Source of the DNA: Candidatus Polarisedimenticolaceae bacterium
Lineage (GTDB): Bacteria > Acidobacteriota > Polarisedimenticolia > Polarisedimenticolales > DASRJG01
Length of the DNA stretch: 64,000 nt
Reading direction: 5' to 3'
Assembly: GCA_036275915.1 (NCBI GenBank)
Contig: DASUCV010000022.1
Location: 310,001 to 374,000, forward strand
Position 1 is the stretch's first letter. Every line of letters starts with the position of its first letter. The translations under genes and the position numbers were made by a program. The notes under the pieces were generated by a model. The model was not told the origin of the DNA, searched no databases, and worked only from the letters and a program-made list of their open reading frames with translations. Shown piece after piece: positions 37,541 to 45,962 of this stretch.

Positions 37541-39301
37541 CTATCTCCCGATCTCGAGCAGCTCCTGCGACGGGTCGAGCGCGGACCACAACTTCGTGGC
37601 GAAGCCGATGAGCATGACGCCCAGGCCGAAGAGCGGCACCGCCGCGAGAACGCCCCACAGCGGGAACGCCCACGCGCTCCACGGTAAGCCCATCCAACGC
37701 TGGATCAACATCGCGAGACCGACGAGGAGGGCGCTGGGGATGAGCGCGATCGCGACCCCGAGGAACATCGCCGTCCCGACGATCGTGTTGCGTCCCACCG
37801 CCGCGATGCCGCGCTGGGTGTCGGCCGTCTGGACCATCCACGCCGGAATGAAGAGCGTGGCCGTGTTCTGGAGCGCCGAGATCGCGAACGCTGCGCCGGC
37901 GAGAAGGGGCACGAAGCTCGGGAGGCCGAGGAGCACGAGCCCCGTGGTCGAGACTCCGAGCGTGCCGGACACCGGGAAGATGCGCAGCGGAACGCCGTTG
38001 GCGGCGCTGATCTGCGCACCGAACGTTCCGGCGAGCGCGACCCCCAGGCCGAACATTCCGACGAGCGTGCTCAGGCTCGCGGACGAGACCACCTCGGCGA
38101 GGACGAACCGGAACGGTGCCACGGGCCACGTGCGCACGAGCTCGAGGTGCTGGAGCTCCGTGCGCAGGTCGTTGGTCCACGACATGCCGCCGAAGACCGG
38201 TGCCGTCGCCGCGGTGAAGAGGCCGGCACCGGCGAGGACGCCGTAGATGGCCGGGTAGACCGGCACGATCCACGCGATCGCGACGAGAGCAACGAGGAGC
38301 AGGGCCGCCGAAGCGATCGCCCGCGTCATCGGAATACGCGAGACGCGCATCAGGTTCTTCCAGACGATCGCGACCTCGGCGCGGCCGGCGCCCTTGAGCT
38401 CGAACACCTGCCAATGACGGCCGAGCTTTCCTCGCGCGCGCGACCCGCGGCGTCCCCGGGCGCCCCGCTCGTCGTTCGCCTTCGCCCACTCGAGCGACGC
38501 CTCCTCGAACGGCGCGCGGCTGCGCAGCACGATCTCGAGCTGCACCAAAGCCAGAATCGCGACGGGAAGGGCGGCGACGAGGATCTTCGCGGTGCCTTGG
38601 GCGAGGAGCGGCGCCGTCAGAAGGCGTCCGGGCAAGAGTAGCGCGGTCAGGAGTCGAGGCGCCGCCGGCGGAGATGTGGCGCCACTGGCGACGAGCAGCT
38701 GAATGAAGCGCGAGGCGAGCGCGATCAGGACGGCGGCATAGCCGCCGGCGACCGCGGTCACGATCGCGCGGCGAGCGACCGCGCGCGGGTGCTCGCGCTG
38801 CTCGAGCAGGAACATCGATCGCCACGCGGCGTTCAAGCCCCAGAACGCGAAGAGTGCGAGGAGCCCTGGAAAGTGGAGCGGACCGAGCACGAGCGAAAGG
38901 AGCGTCGCGGTGACCACCGTGCCGATCCCGGCCTTGAGCAGCCCGTAGCCGATCACCTGGCGCCGCGCGAGCGGTGCCTGAAGGAGCATCGTCAGCTCGG
39001 CCTCGCGAAAGCGCAGACCGGGACGCCCCCACGGCAGGAGCCATGGAAGCAGCATCGCGAGCGTGACGGCGAGCGCGACACCGAGCGATGCGGTATCGGC
39101 CCACGGTCCCGGAATCCGATCGATGCCTCCCGCTCGAAGAGGCGTGTTCGCCCGCAGCAGCGGACGCCCCACCCACGTGAGCATCCAGAGCGTGCCGACG
39201 ACCGCGCCGACCAGGTACTTCGGCTGCCGCAGCAGGCGAAGCGAGCGGACGACGCGGCCGCGAAGCGTGAGCGCCTGGAGCTCGACCAGGACGCGGATCA
39301 C
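37541..39301 (-). CDS. ABC exporter membrane subunit
   Basis: A 586-residue polytopic membrane protein resembling putative ABC-exporter permeases of the ABC-2 type, with about ten to twelve hydrophobic segments and an Arg/Gly-rich basic stretch near 265-280. It starts with GTG inside the ATPase stop codon (GTGA overlap), which couples it to that ATPase. Together they should form an exporter of unknown substrate. The 51-residue membrane protein and the GST gene follow in the same unit. Confidence 0.85.
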   Translation of the reverse strand: MIRVLVELQALTLRGRVVRSLRLLRQPKYLVGAVVGTLWMLTWVGRPLLRANTPLRAGGIDRIPGPWADTASLGVALAVTLAMLLPWLLPWGRPGLRFREAELTMLLQAPLARRQVIGYGLLKAGIGTVVTATLLSLVLGPLHFPGLLALFAFWGLNAAWRSMFLLEQREHPRAVARRAIVTAVAGGYAAVLIALASRFIQLLVASGATSPPAAPRLLTALLLPGRLLTAPLLAQGTAKILVAALPVAILALVQLEIVLRSRAPFEEASLEWAKANDERGARGRRGSRARGKLGRHWQVFELKGAGRAEVAIVWKNLMRVSRIPMTRAIASAALLLVALVAIAWIVPVYPAIYGVLAGAGLFTAATAPVFGGMSWTNDLRTELQHLELVRTWPVAPFRFVLAEVVSSASLSTLVGMFGLGVALAGTFGAQISAANGVPLRIFPVSGTLGVSTTGLVLLGLPSFVPLLAGAAFAISALQNTATLFIPAWMVQTADTQRGIAAVGRNTIVGTAMFLGVAIALIPSALLVGLAMLIQRWMGLPWSAWAFPLWGVLAAVPLFGLGVMLIGFATKLWSALDPSQELLEIGR

Positions 39302-40035
39302 GCGGGAAGGTCCTCGTCCTCGCCGACGGTCTTGAGGAAGATCGACTCGAGATCACCGCGCGCCCCTTCGGGAAGCGCGCCGCGGATCTCGTCGAGCGTA
39401 CCGTCGAGGGCCTTCTTTCCGCCGACGACGATGACGACGCGGCGGCACAGCTCCTCGACGAGGTGGAGCATGTGCGACGAGAGGATCACGGCGACTCCGC
39501 TTCGTGCCGTCTCGCGGATGCGGTCCTTCATCCGCCGGATCGCCACGGGGTCGAGGCCGGTGAGCGGCTCGTCGAGCAGGAGCGCCTCCGGGCGGTGGAG
39601 GAGCGCCATCGCGACCATGAGCTTCTGCTTCATGCCGCGCGACAGCTCGGAGGGATAGGCGTCCTTGCGATCGCCCAGCTCGAGCTCGTCGAGCAGCGTC
39701 TCGGCGCGGGCCGCGCCGTCCGCCACGCCGTAGAGGCGGGAGGTGATCCGGAGATGGTCGCGCGCGGTCAGGTAATCGAAGAGACGCGGCTCGTCGGGAA
39801 CGAAGGCCGTACGGCGCTTCGCTTCGACGGGATCCTTCTCGAGATCGAACCCGGCGATGCGGATCGACCCCGCGGTCGGCGGGATAATGCCGGAGGCGCA
39901 CCGGAGCGTCGTCGTCTTGCCGGCGCCGTTCGGCCCGACGAGACCGAGGATCTCGCCGCGCTCGACGCGGAGCGAGAGACCGTCGACGGCGTTCAGCGCG
40001 CCATAACGCTTCGAGAGTCGGTCGATGTCGATCAT
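39298..40035 (-). CDS. ABC transporter ATP-binding protein
   Basis: A 245-residue ATPase with Walker A GPNGAGKTT (about residues 34-42), ABC signature LSRGMKQKL, Walker B ALLLDEPLTGLDP and an H-loop His in SSHMLHLVEEL. It energises the exporter membrane subunit encoded immediately downstream with a 4-bp overlap, and overlaps the stop of the upstream TPR gene by 4 bp. It is of the ABC-2 (DrrA/NatA-like) type rather than the MacB type, so it is unlikely to be the missing ATPase of the FtsX-type permeases. Confidence 0.93.
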   Translation of the reverse strand: MIDIDRLSKRYGALNAVDGLSLRVERGEILGLVGPNGAGKTTTLRCASGIIPPTAGSIRIAGFDLEKDPVEAKRRTAFVPDEPRLFDYLTARDHLRITSRLYGVADGAARAETLLDELELGDRKDAYPSELSRGMKQKLMVAMALLHRPEALLLDEPLTGLDPVAIRRMKDRIRETARSGVAVILSSHMLHLVEELCRRVVIVVGGKKALDGTLDEIRGALPEGARGDLESIFLKTVGEDEDLPA

Positions 40036-40778
40036 GGCAAAGCCGAGAGCTGTTTTTGCAGCGCCTTCCCTTTACTGAACCACGCCCGCTCGGTCCGTAG
40101 CACGAAGCGCGGAGCCGTCCGCTTTGTGTCGTCGAGACGGGTCAGCCATTCGCGCGCTTCGTCGGGCCGGTTCCGGTCCTTCAGGAACGCGGCGTACTGG
40201 AACAGCATCTCCGGAGTGCTCGTGCGCTCCATGGTCGCCGAGAAGACGCGCTCGGCATCGGCGCCCCGGCCGACGGCGTCGTAGGCGCGCGCCAGGTACA
40301 TGCCGCCGCGGTAGAAGTCCAAGGTCGGCTCCGACTTGAACGCCATCTCGAGATCGGGAACGGCCGCCGCGGCATCGCCCAGCTCGAGCGCCGAGCGGCC
40401 GCGGAAGTAGAACGTCCGTGCCGAGTCGCTCCGGGTCTTGATCGCCCGGTCGAACGTCTCGCGCGCCTTCGCGTATTCCTTCTCGTCCCAGTAGAGCTCG
40501 CCCAGCTCCTCGAGATTGGCGACCGACGGATTGTCGACGATCTGCGCCTCGACGGCGGAGATGCGCGTCTTGCGGTCCCGGCGCCTCGCGGCCACGCGGA
40601 GGATGTCCGCCTCCGAGAAGACCTCGACGATGAGATAAGCGGCGGCCCCGACGAACCCACCAATGAAGATGATCCACAGCCACATCATGCTGGCGCGGCG
40701 GCGCCAGAAGAAGTGCGCCACGGCGGCGATCTGGAGGAACATCCCATAGGGGTAGAAGAGGTGCGTGAGGAACCCCAT
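40032..40778 (-). CDS. membrane-anchored TPR protein
   Basis: A 248-residue protein with two N-terminal membrane helices (~8-28 and 36-60; FLQIAAVAHFFWRRRASMMW resembles the PLDc_N-type anchor) followed by four or five TPR-like repeats (for example AKARETFDRAIKTRSDSART and DAERVFSATMERTSTPEML). TPR arrays bind protein partners. It is coupled to the ABC ATPase gene by ATGA overlap, so it may assist assembly or regulation of that exporter. The ATG at 40778 is chosen because it begins the hydrophobic anchor. Confidence 0.82.
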   Translation of the reverse strand: MGFLTHLFYPYGMFLQIAAVAHFFWRRRASMMWLWIIFIGGFVGAAAYLIVEVFSEADILRVAARRRDRKTRISAVEAQIVDNPSVANLEELGELYWDEKEYAKARETFDRAIKTRSDSARTFYFRGRSALELGDAAAAVPDLEMAFKSEPTLDFYRGGMYLARAYDAVGRGADAERVFSATMERTSTPEMLFQYAAFLKDRNRPDEAREWLTRLDDTKRTAPRFVLRTERAWFSKGKALQKQLSALP

Positions 40779-40803
40779 GGGGGCGGATTCTACGTCGTTT
40801 CGC

Positions 40804-42618
40804 CTACGGAGCCTCGCCAAACGCGGGGATCTCGTAGAGCGCCGCGCTTCCGCTCGCCGCAAGCGGGGCGGGAAGCGCCGCGATGAGCGCGCTCAGCCAC
40901 GCATCTTGCCCGCGGAACGCCGCGAGCGAAGGATAGTGCGCGGCATCGGCACGGATGCGTGCCGGATCGACGATGAGATGGCTGAAGCCTTGGCGCCGCA
41001 TCTCGGTGAGCGCCGCTTGAGGCGAGTCGCCCGCCGCCAGCCGTTCCGCAAGCGGGTGGAGGTTGAAGACGGTCGGCGCGGCGTGCGGCACGTCAAGGCC
41101 GAAGTGGCGGTTCTCGCCGACGACGAGCACGAGGTCCCGCGGGCCGAGACGGCGGCCCGCCGCCACATAGACCTCCGTGAACGGCAGCGACCGGGCGACG
41201 AACGCATCCGGCGAGAGCGCGCCGAGCGCCACCGTCGCGCCGCCGGTGAATGCGGTGAGGTCGAGCACGGCTCGCCAGGCTCCTAGGCCGGCGAGCAGGA
41301 CGACGATCGGGACGAGCGCGAGAGCCACGCCTCGACGCCGCGAGGCGGCCGCGATCCCGCCCGACGCCGCGACCGCGAACAATCCCGACGCCGCGACGAG
41401 AAAGCGCTCCCAGCGGTAGGTGACGAGCCAGAGCGCGACGAGCACGACGCCGAGCAGCACGAGAGAGCGCATCGCCGGCTCGTTCCTGCGGAGCCAGAAG
41501 CCCATCGGCACGGCGACGAGAAGCGTGAACCCCCACGCCGGATTCGGATAGCTACGCGCCGCCCCCGGGTCGCCGGTCACGAGGCGGCGCGCCGCGGCGG
41601 AGATCTCGCCGGCGCCGGGGAGGCCGCCGTGCGCGTCGAGGGCGAACGCCTCGGCGCCGCCCGGCGCCAGGCCGCGCGTCGCGATCGCCCGTGAGAAGAC
41701 CGGCGCGACCGGGTTGCCGGTGGCGCGCGCATCGGCGATGAGCCAAGGGATCACCGCGATGAGCGGCGGCACGAGGAGCCACGCGGCGCGGCGCGGATGA
41801 AGGACGACGATCCCGACGCCGACCGGGACGATCCACCCCAGATACTTCGTGAGAACCGCGCCCGCCGCGAGGATCCCGGCGCGTCGCAGCCACGACCGGT
41901 CGGCGTCGCCCCGTGCGACGAGGATCGAACCCAACGCCCCGAACGAGAACGCACCGTGCCCGAGATCGGCGGCGGGGATCCCGAAGGCGAAGATCGCGAT
42001 CGGCAGCGTCGCGAGAAGCGCGACCGCGATCGGCGCCGCGGCCTCGTCGTGGAAGAGCCGGCGCGCGAGATCGCCGGCCATCGCGAGGAGCATGAGCCCG
42101 ACGACGAGGTTCACATCGTTCGCGGCCGCCTCCCCCGAGGCCGCCAACGCGGCACCGAAGAGGACCGACATGCCGGGAGGAAACCACGAGTGCAGGCTCC
42201 AGCTCTCGGGAGCGATGCGGCCCTGCACGAGCCACAGGCCCGGCTGCGCGAAGTGATACGACAGCGTGTCGAAGAAGACCGGGGGGACCCGATCCCAGAA
42301 AAAACCCAGCGCGGCGACGACGGCGATCGTCGAACCGGCGGCGATCTCGCCCCCGGTCGCGGGCGGTCGCGCCGTCCGCTTCGCAAGGTCCCACACGATC
42401 GACCCCGCGAGGACCGCTCCCGCCAATCCGAGGAGCGGAGCCGGCCTGTACATTCCGGGAAAGAGTCCGACGGCGAGCATCGCCGCCATCAGCACGGCGA
42501 GGCCCACCGGCGCGTCCCAGGCGAAATGAGCGAAGCCGGTCAAGGTCGAGCGGGAGATGCGGCGCCCGAGCGACGCGCATCCCCAGATCAGGAAGACCGC
42601 GAGCACGAGCCGCACCAT
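40804..42618 (-). CDS. GT-C-type polytopic membrane protein, probable lipid-linked glycosyltransferase
   Basis: A 604-residue protein with about 12-13 membrane helices and a soluble C-terminal part (~500-600). The first large extracytoplasmic loop carries an acidic motif in FFDTLSYHFAQPGLW, as in GT39/ArnT-like mannosyl- and arabinosyl-transferases that use polyprenyl-linked sugars. The donor and acceptor are unknown. It begins a minus-strand unit that continues, after 25 bp, into the TPR and ABC exporter genes, so a role in building an exported glycoconjugate is possible. It diverges from an ECF sigma factor gene. Confidence 0.75.
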   Translation of the reverse strand: MVRLVLAVFLIWGCASLGRRISRSTLTGFAHFAWDAPVGLAVLMAAMLAVGLFPGMYRPAPLLGLAGAVLAGSIVWDLAKRTARPPATGGEIAAGSTIAVVAALGFFWDRVPPVFFDTLSYHFAQPGLWLVQGRIAPESWSLHSWFPPGMSVLFGAALAASGEAAANDVNLVVGLMLLAMAGDLARRLFHDEAAAPIAVALLATLPIAIFAFGIPAADLGHGAFSFGALGSILVARGDADRSWLRRAGILAAGAVLTKYLGWIVPVGVGIVVLHPRRAAWLLVPPLIAVIPWLIADARATGNPVAPVFSRAIATRGLAPGGAEAFALDAHGGLPGAGEISAAARRLVTGDPGAARSYPNPAWGFTLLVAVPMGFWLRRNEPAMRSLVLLGVVLVALWLVTYRWERFLVAASGLFAVAASGGIAAASRRRGVALALVPIVVLLAGLGAWRAVLDLTAFTGGATVALGALSPDAFVARSLPFTEVYVAAGRRLGPRDLVLVVGENRHFGLDVPHAAPTVFNLHPLAERLAAGDSPQAALTEMRRQGFSHLIVDPARIRADAAHYPSLAAFRGQDAWLSALIAALPAPLAASGSAALYEIPAFGEAP

Positions 42619-42695
42619 CGCGCGCGAGTATACGTGGTCGCGGTGGTACGATCGGCGAACGCTCGGGCCCAGCGGCCGCGATAGAGCCGGCTGCT

Positions 42696-42718
42696 AACAA
42701 ACCGCCGCGACCGGTGTC
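42696..42718 (+). promoter_or_regulatory. candidate ECF-type promoter of sigma factor unit I
   Basis: AAC at 42696-42698 and TGTC at 42715-42718 are separated by 16 nt, the spacing of many ECF promoters (AAC core at -35, YGTC at -10). The second sigma unit has a similar AAC-N17-CGTC pair at the same place relative to its gene, which supports autoregulation. This rests on pattern alone. Confidence 0.4.
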
Positions 42719-42735
42719 TTTATGGGTCGGAGGGC

Positions 42736-43284
42736 GTGTTGGAACTGTTCGAACCGACGGATGACGAGCTGATCGCGGCGATCCGGTCGGGGTCGGATCT
42801 GGCCTTCGACCGGCTCATGCGGCGATACCGCCGCCTCGTCTACCGCGTCGCCTACGGGTACGTGGGCGACCCGGACGATGCGCTCGACGTCGTCCAGGAG
42901 ACTTTCCTGAAGGTTTACTCGCGCCTGTCGAGCTTCCGCGGGGAAGGCACGCTGAAGAGCTGGATCGTGCGGATCGCGGCGAACGAGGCGATGAACCGGA
43001 AGAGGTCCTCCGCACGCCTGGAGACGACCGAGCTCGACGAGTCGAGCGGTTACGCGCGTCATCCCGGCGAGCGCCTGGTCGCGGGGCGCGCGCTCACCCG
43101 CTCGCTCGCCGCGCTCGGCGCCAAGCACCGGCTCGCCATCGTTCTTCGTTACTACGGAGAGCGCTCCACGCGCGAGATCGCGGCGGCGCTCGAATGCAGC
43201 GAGGGGACCGCAAGGAACGTCCTGTTCCGCGGCCTCGCGAAGCTGCGCACATTGATGAACGCGTCCGAGGAGTCACTCCGATGA
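42736..43284 (+). CDS. ECF-family RNA polymerase sigma factor
   Basis: A 182-residue sigma-70-type factor with only regions 2 and 4. Region 2 includes YGYVGDPDDALDVVQETFLKVY and the DNA-melting/-10 segment FRGEGTLKSWIVRIAANEAMN. Region 4 has the helix-turn-helix RSTREIAAALECSEGTARNVLFRGLAKL. It starts with GTG after a TCGGAGGG ribosome-binding site; TTG one codon later is possible. Its stop overlaps the start of the anti-sigma gene (ATGA), the standard layout for an ECF and its cognate anti-sigma factor. The DUF4097 gene downstream is a probable output. Confidence 0.93.
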   Translation: MLELFEPTDDELIAAIRSGSDLAFDRLMRRYRRLVYRVAYGYVGDPDDALDVVQETFLKVYSRLSSFRGEGTLKSWIVRIAANEAMNRKRSSARLETTELDESSGYARHPGERLVAGRALTRSLAALGAKHRLAIVLRYYGERSTREIAAALECSEGTARNVLFRGLAKLRTLMNASEESLR

Positions 43285-44126
43285 GCGACTGTCCCCGTTT
43301 CGAATCCATCGCCGAATTGCGCGCGCACGCCGCGTCGTGCGAACACTGCCGAGGATTACTGGCGATTCACGATGCGCTCACCGAAGCGGCGGCGCGCATG
43401 CCCGAGCCCGACGAAGACGAGCTCGACCTTCGTCAAGTCCGCGTCCTGAGGCAGCTCTCGCGCCGTCGCACCGGCCGTCCTCTTCGGTTCGCCGCGATCG
43501 CGGCGGGCATCGTCCTGCCGTTCGTCATCGGGCTCCTCGTCGGCCGGTCGAGCGATCGCCCCTCGTCGCGCCTCATGGATTCGCTCCGCGCCGAGGCGGC
43601 GTCGAACCGGGAGCTCGCGGACGTCGAGGACTCGCCGTTCACCTACTCGAACGTGTCCTTCCGGCGACTCCCGGACGATCGCGTCGCGCTCGACTTCGAC
43701 GTCACGACCCACCTCGCGACCGTCGATTCGATCCGCTCGCCGCTCGCCCGCGAGGTCGTCGCGCAATCGCTCCTGAACCCGTCGAGCGTGGGCGAGCGCC
43801 TGAAAGCGATGTCGTTCGCCGCCGGCGGCCTCGATCCGACGATCGAGAAAGCGGTGATCTTCGCCCTGCGGCGAGACGAGAACGTCGCGGTGCGCCTCGC
43901 CGCGCTCACCGTCCTCGCCTCGCGCCTCGACGAGGAAGGGGTGCGATCCGCGCTGATGGACGCTCTCAAGGACGACCCGTCGGTGCAGGTCCGCCTCGCG
44001 GCGCTCGAGTCGCTCGCGTCGCGTCCCGTCGATCGCCGGCAGATCCGCGAGGCGATCCGCACGCGACCGGCGCCGGGGAACGAAGCGCTCATGGTCCGGC
44101 TCGCCGAGCTCGAGAAGAAACTTTGA
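43281..44126 (+). CDS. anti-sigma factor with zinc motif and HEAT repeats
   Basis: A 281-residue membrane protein. The N-terminus carries the zinc-binding anti-sigma motif H16-x3-C20-x2-C23, which should bind the upstream ECF sigma factor. One membrane helix lies at ~72-92 (FAAIAAGIVLPFVIGLLVG). The C-terminal ~130 residues hold two or three HEAT-like repeats, for example ENVAVRLAALTVLASRL and PSVQVRLAALESLASRP, probably extracytoplasmic. HEAT repeats are an unusual sensory module here and suggest control by protein-protein contact. It is coupled to the sigma gene (ATGA) and followed 11 bp later by the DUF4097 gene. Confidence 0.85.
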   Translation: MSDCPRFESIAELRAHAASCEHCRGLLAIHDALTEAAARMPEPDEDELDLRQVRVLRQLSRRRTGRPLRFAAIAAGIVLPFVIGLLVGRSSDRPSSRLMDSLRAEAASNRELADVEDSPFTYSNVSFRRLPDDRVALDFDVTTHLATVDSIRSPLAREVVAQSLLNPSSVGERLKAMSFAAGGLDPTIEKAVIFALRRDENVAVRLAALTVLASRLDEEGVRSALMDALKDDPSVQVRLAALESLASRPVDRRQIREAIRTRPAPGNEALMVRLAELEKKL

Positions 44127-44137
44127 AGGAGGATCCG

Positions 44138-45295
44138 ATGAAGAGAGTACTGCTCGTGGCCGCTCTGGTCTTCACCGCCGTCGGTGTGGCATCGGCCACG
44201 GAATCGTCCGGCAGCCGCGATTTCAAGGTCGCCGCAGGAGGCAAGCTGACGCTCGAGCTCAAGACCGGAGGCGGCGTGAAGATCGCCGGAACGGGTGGGT
44301 CATCCGTCACCGTATCGTACAAGCTCTCATGCTCGCCCGATTGCGGGATCGAGTTCACTCAGAGCGGAAGCGACGTGAGAGTCGAGACCAAATATCAAAG
44401 CGGCCAACACAGCCAGACCTCGAACATCGAGCTCGAGATCCGCGTGCCCAGCCGCTACGACGTCGCGATCGACTCGATGGGAGGCGGCCTCTCCATCGAC
44501 GGGGTCACGGGCGCGTTCAGCGGCGAGACCAAGGGCGGCGAGATTTCTCTCCACGACGTCGAGGGCGAGGCGAAGCTCAAGACGATGGGCGGAGAGATCA
44601 GCGTCAAGGATTCCACGCTCGATGGTTCCGTGTCGACGATGGGCGGAGAGGTCACGATCGAGAACGTGACCGGCAACGTCAAGGGCAGCTCGATGGGCGG
44701 CAATGTCAGTTACAAGAACGTGCGCCGAACGGACGGCAAGCTCGCGTCGCCGCCGAACACCGGCGGCGCCGACGGTGCAGAGGTCGGCCCCGAGACGGTT
44801 CAGATCTCGACGATGGGAGGAGAGATCAACACCGACGACGCTCCGGAAGGCGCCGACGTGATGACGATGGGCGGCAACATCACGGTCAAGAACGCGGGCA
44901 AGTTCGTCCGCGCCAAGACGATGGGCGGAGACATCAAGCTCGACGCGGTGGATGGCTGGGTCAAGGCCACGACGATGGGCGGCAATATCGATGTGGCCCT
45001 CAAGGGCGGCGGCGGGGACGTCGAGCTGACCTCGATGTCCGGAACCGTCGTGCTCCACGTGCCGTCGGGCTTCGGCATGAACCTGGACCTCGAGATCGCG
45101 TTCACCAAGAACAGCAGCAAGGAGTACACGATCACCGCACCGGGCGGCGGAGCGCCGAGCGTCAGCCCCGATTGGGACTACAGCCAGGGCAGCGCGCGCA
45201 AGTACATTCGCAAGTCGGCGGCGGTGGGCGGCGGCGGCCACAAGGTGACGATCAAGACCGTGAACGGCGACATCACGGTGGTCGCGGATCGGTAG
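44138..45295 (+). CDS. secreted DUF4097-type beta-helix protein with 18-residue repeats
   Basis: A 385-residue protein with a signal peptide (~1-20). From residue 113 to ~300 it contains ten copies of a (S/T)-x-G-G or related motif: SMGG at 113, TKGG at 131, TMGG at 149 and 167, SMGG at 185, TMGG at 225, 243, 261 and 279, and a degenerate SMSG at 299. Spacing is exactly 18 residues within each run. This fits DUF4097 adhesin-like proteins and a beta-solenoid with 18 residues per turn. The protein is exported and probably envelope-bound. A GAAGGAGGA ribosome-binding site precedes the ATG. Its place after the ECF and anti-sigma genes suggests it is their stress-response product. Confidence 0.88.
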   Translation: MKRVLLVAALVFTAVGVASATESSGSRDFKVAAGGKLTLELKTGGGVKIAGTGGSSVTVSYKLSCSPDCGIEFTQSGSDVRVETKYQSGQHSQTSNIELEIRVPSRYDVAIDSMGGGLSIDGVTGAFSGETKGGEISLHDVEGEAKLKTMGGEISVKDSTLDGSVSTMGGEVTIENVTGNVKGSSMGGNVSYKNVRRTDGKLASPPNTGGADGAEVGPETVQISTMGGEINTDDAPEGADVMTMGGNITVKNAGKFVRAKTMGGDIKLDAVDGWVKATTMGGNIDVALKGGGGDVELTSMSGTVVLHVPSGFGMNLDLEIAFTKNSSKEYTITAPGGGAPSVSPDWDYSQGSARKYIRKSAAVGGGGHKVTIKTVNGDITVVADR

Positions 45296-45311
45296 CAGTA
45301 CACTCGGCTCG

Positions 45312-45962
45312 ATGGCACGCGCGATCGAGTCCGGCGAGATCGCGGGGCTGCTCGAGGCCCCGCGATCCGCTTCCCACCTTCTCGTGTTCGCTCACGGCGC
45401 CGGAGCGGGGATGCGGCACGCGTGGATGGAGGCGGCGGCCGCTTCCCTCGGCGAGCACGGGATCGCTTCCTTGCGCTACGAGTTCCCCTACATGCAACGG
45501 AAGTCGCGGCGGCCCGACCCGCCGCCGTTGCTCCAGGCGACCGTGCGGGCCGCAGTAAAGGCCGCTGCGGCGGCGGCGCCGGATCTGCCGCTCCTCGCCG
45601 GTGGCAAATCGATGGGCGGGCGGATGACGTCGCAGGCGGCGGCGACGGAGCCGCTCGCCGGCGTGAAGGGGCTCGTCTTCTTCGGCTTTCCGCTCCATCC
45701 GGCCGGAAAGCCGTCGATCACGCGCGCCGCGCACCTGTCGCGGGTCACGGTGCCGATGCTCTTCCTCCAGGGAACGCGCGACACGCTGGCCGACCTCGAG
45801 CTTCTGCGCCCGGTGCTCGCGGAGATACCCCTCGCCACGTTGAAAGTGTTCGAGGGAGCCGATCACATGTTCCATCTCCTCAAGTCGGCGGGCCGCTCCG
45901 ACGCCGATCTACTCGCCGAGATGTCGCGAACGGTTGCGGAGTGGGCGAGCGGTCTTCAGTGA
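45312..45962 (+). CDS. alpha/beta hydrolase, KANL3/Tex30-like
   Basis: A 216-residue cytoplasmic protein resembling the KANL3/Tex30 and dienelactone-hydrolase-like groups. The oxyanion region is FAHGAGAGMRHAWM near residue 27. The nucleophile is Ser in GGKSMGGRM (~100), an Asp lies in QGTRDTLAD and the catalytic His in GADHMFH near 180. The substrate is unknown. It begins 16 bp after the DUF4097 gene and could be part of the same transcript. It converges on the MerR-TPR gene with a 7-bp overlap. Confidence 0.85.
   Translation: MARAIESGEIAGLLEAPRSASHLLVFAHGAGAGMRHAWMEAAAASLGEHGIASLRYEFPYMQRKSRRPDPPPLLQATVRAAVKAAAAAAPDLPLLAGGKSMGGRMTSQAAATEPLAGVKGLVFFGFPLHPAGKPSITRAAHLSRVTVPMLFLQGTRDTLADLELLRPVLAEIPLATLKVFEGADHMFHLLKSAGRSDADLLAEMSRTVAEWASGLQ

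Noticed and set aside
42619-42735. Possible small RNA or tRNA between the GT-C and sigma genes
   Set aside because: No cloverleaf or strong hairpin was found; the gap is better explained by divergent promoters.
44474-45040. CRISPR-like or tandem DNA array in the TMGG region
   Set aside because: The period is in the protein (18 codons) with diverged DNA between the motifs; there are no identical repeats or spacers.
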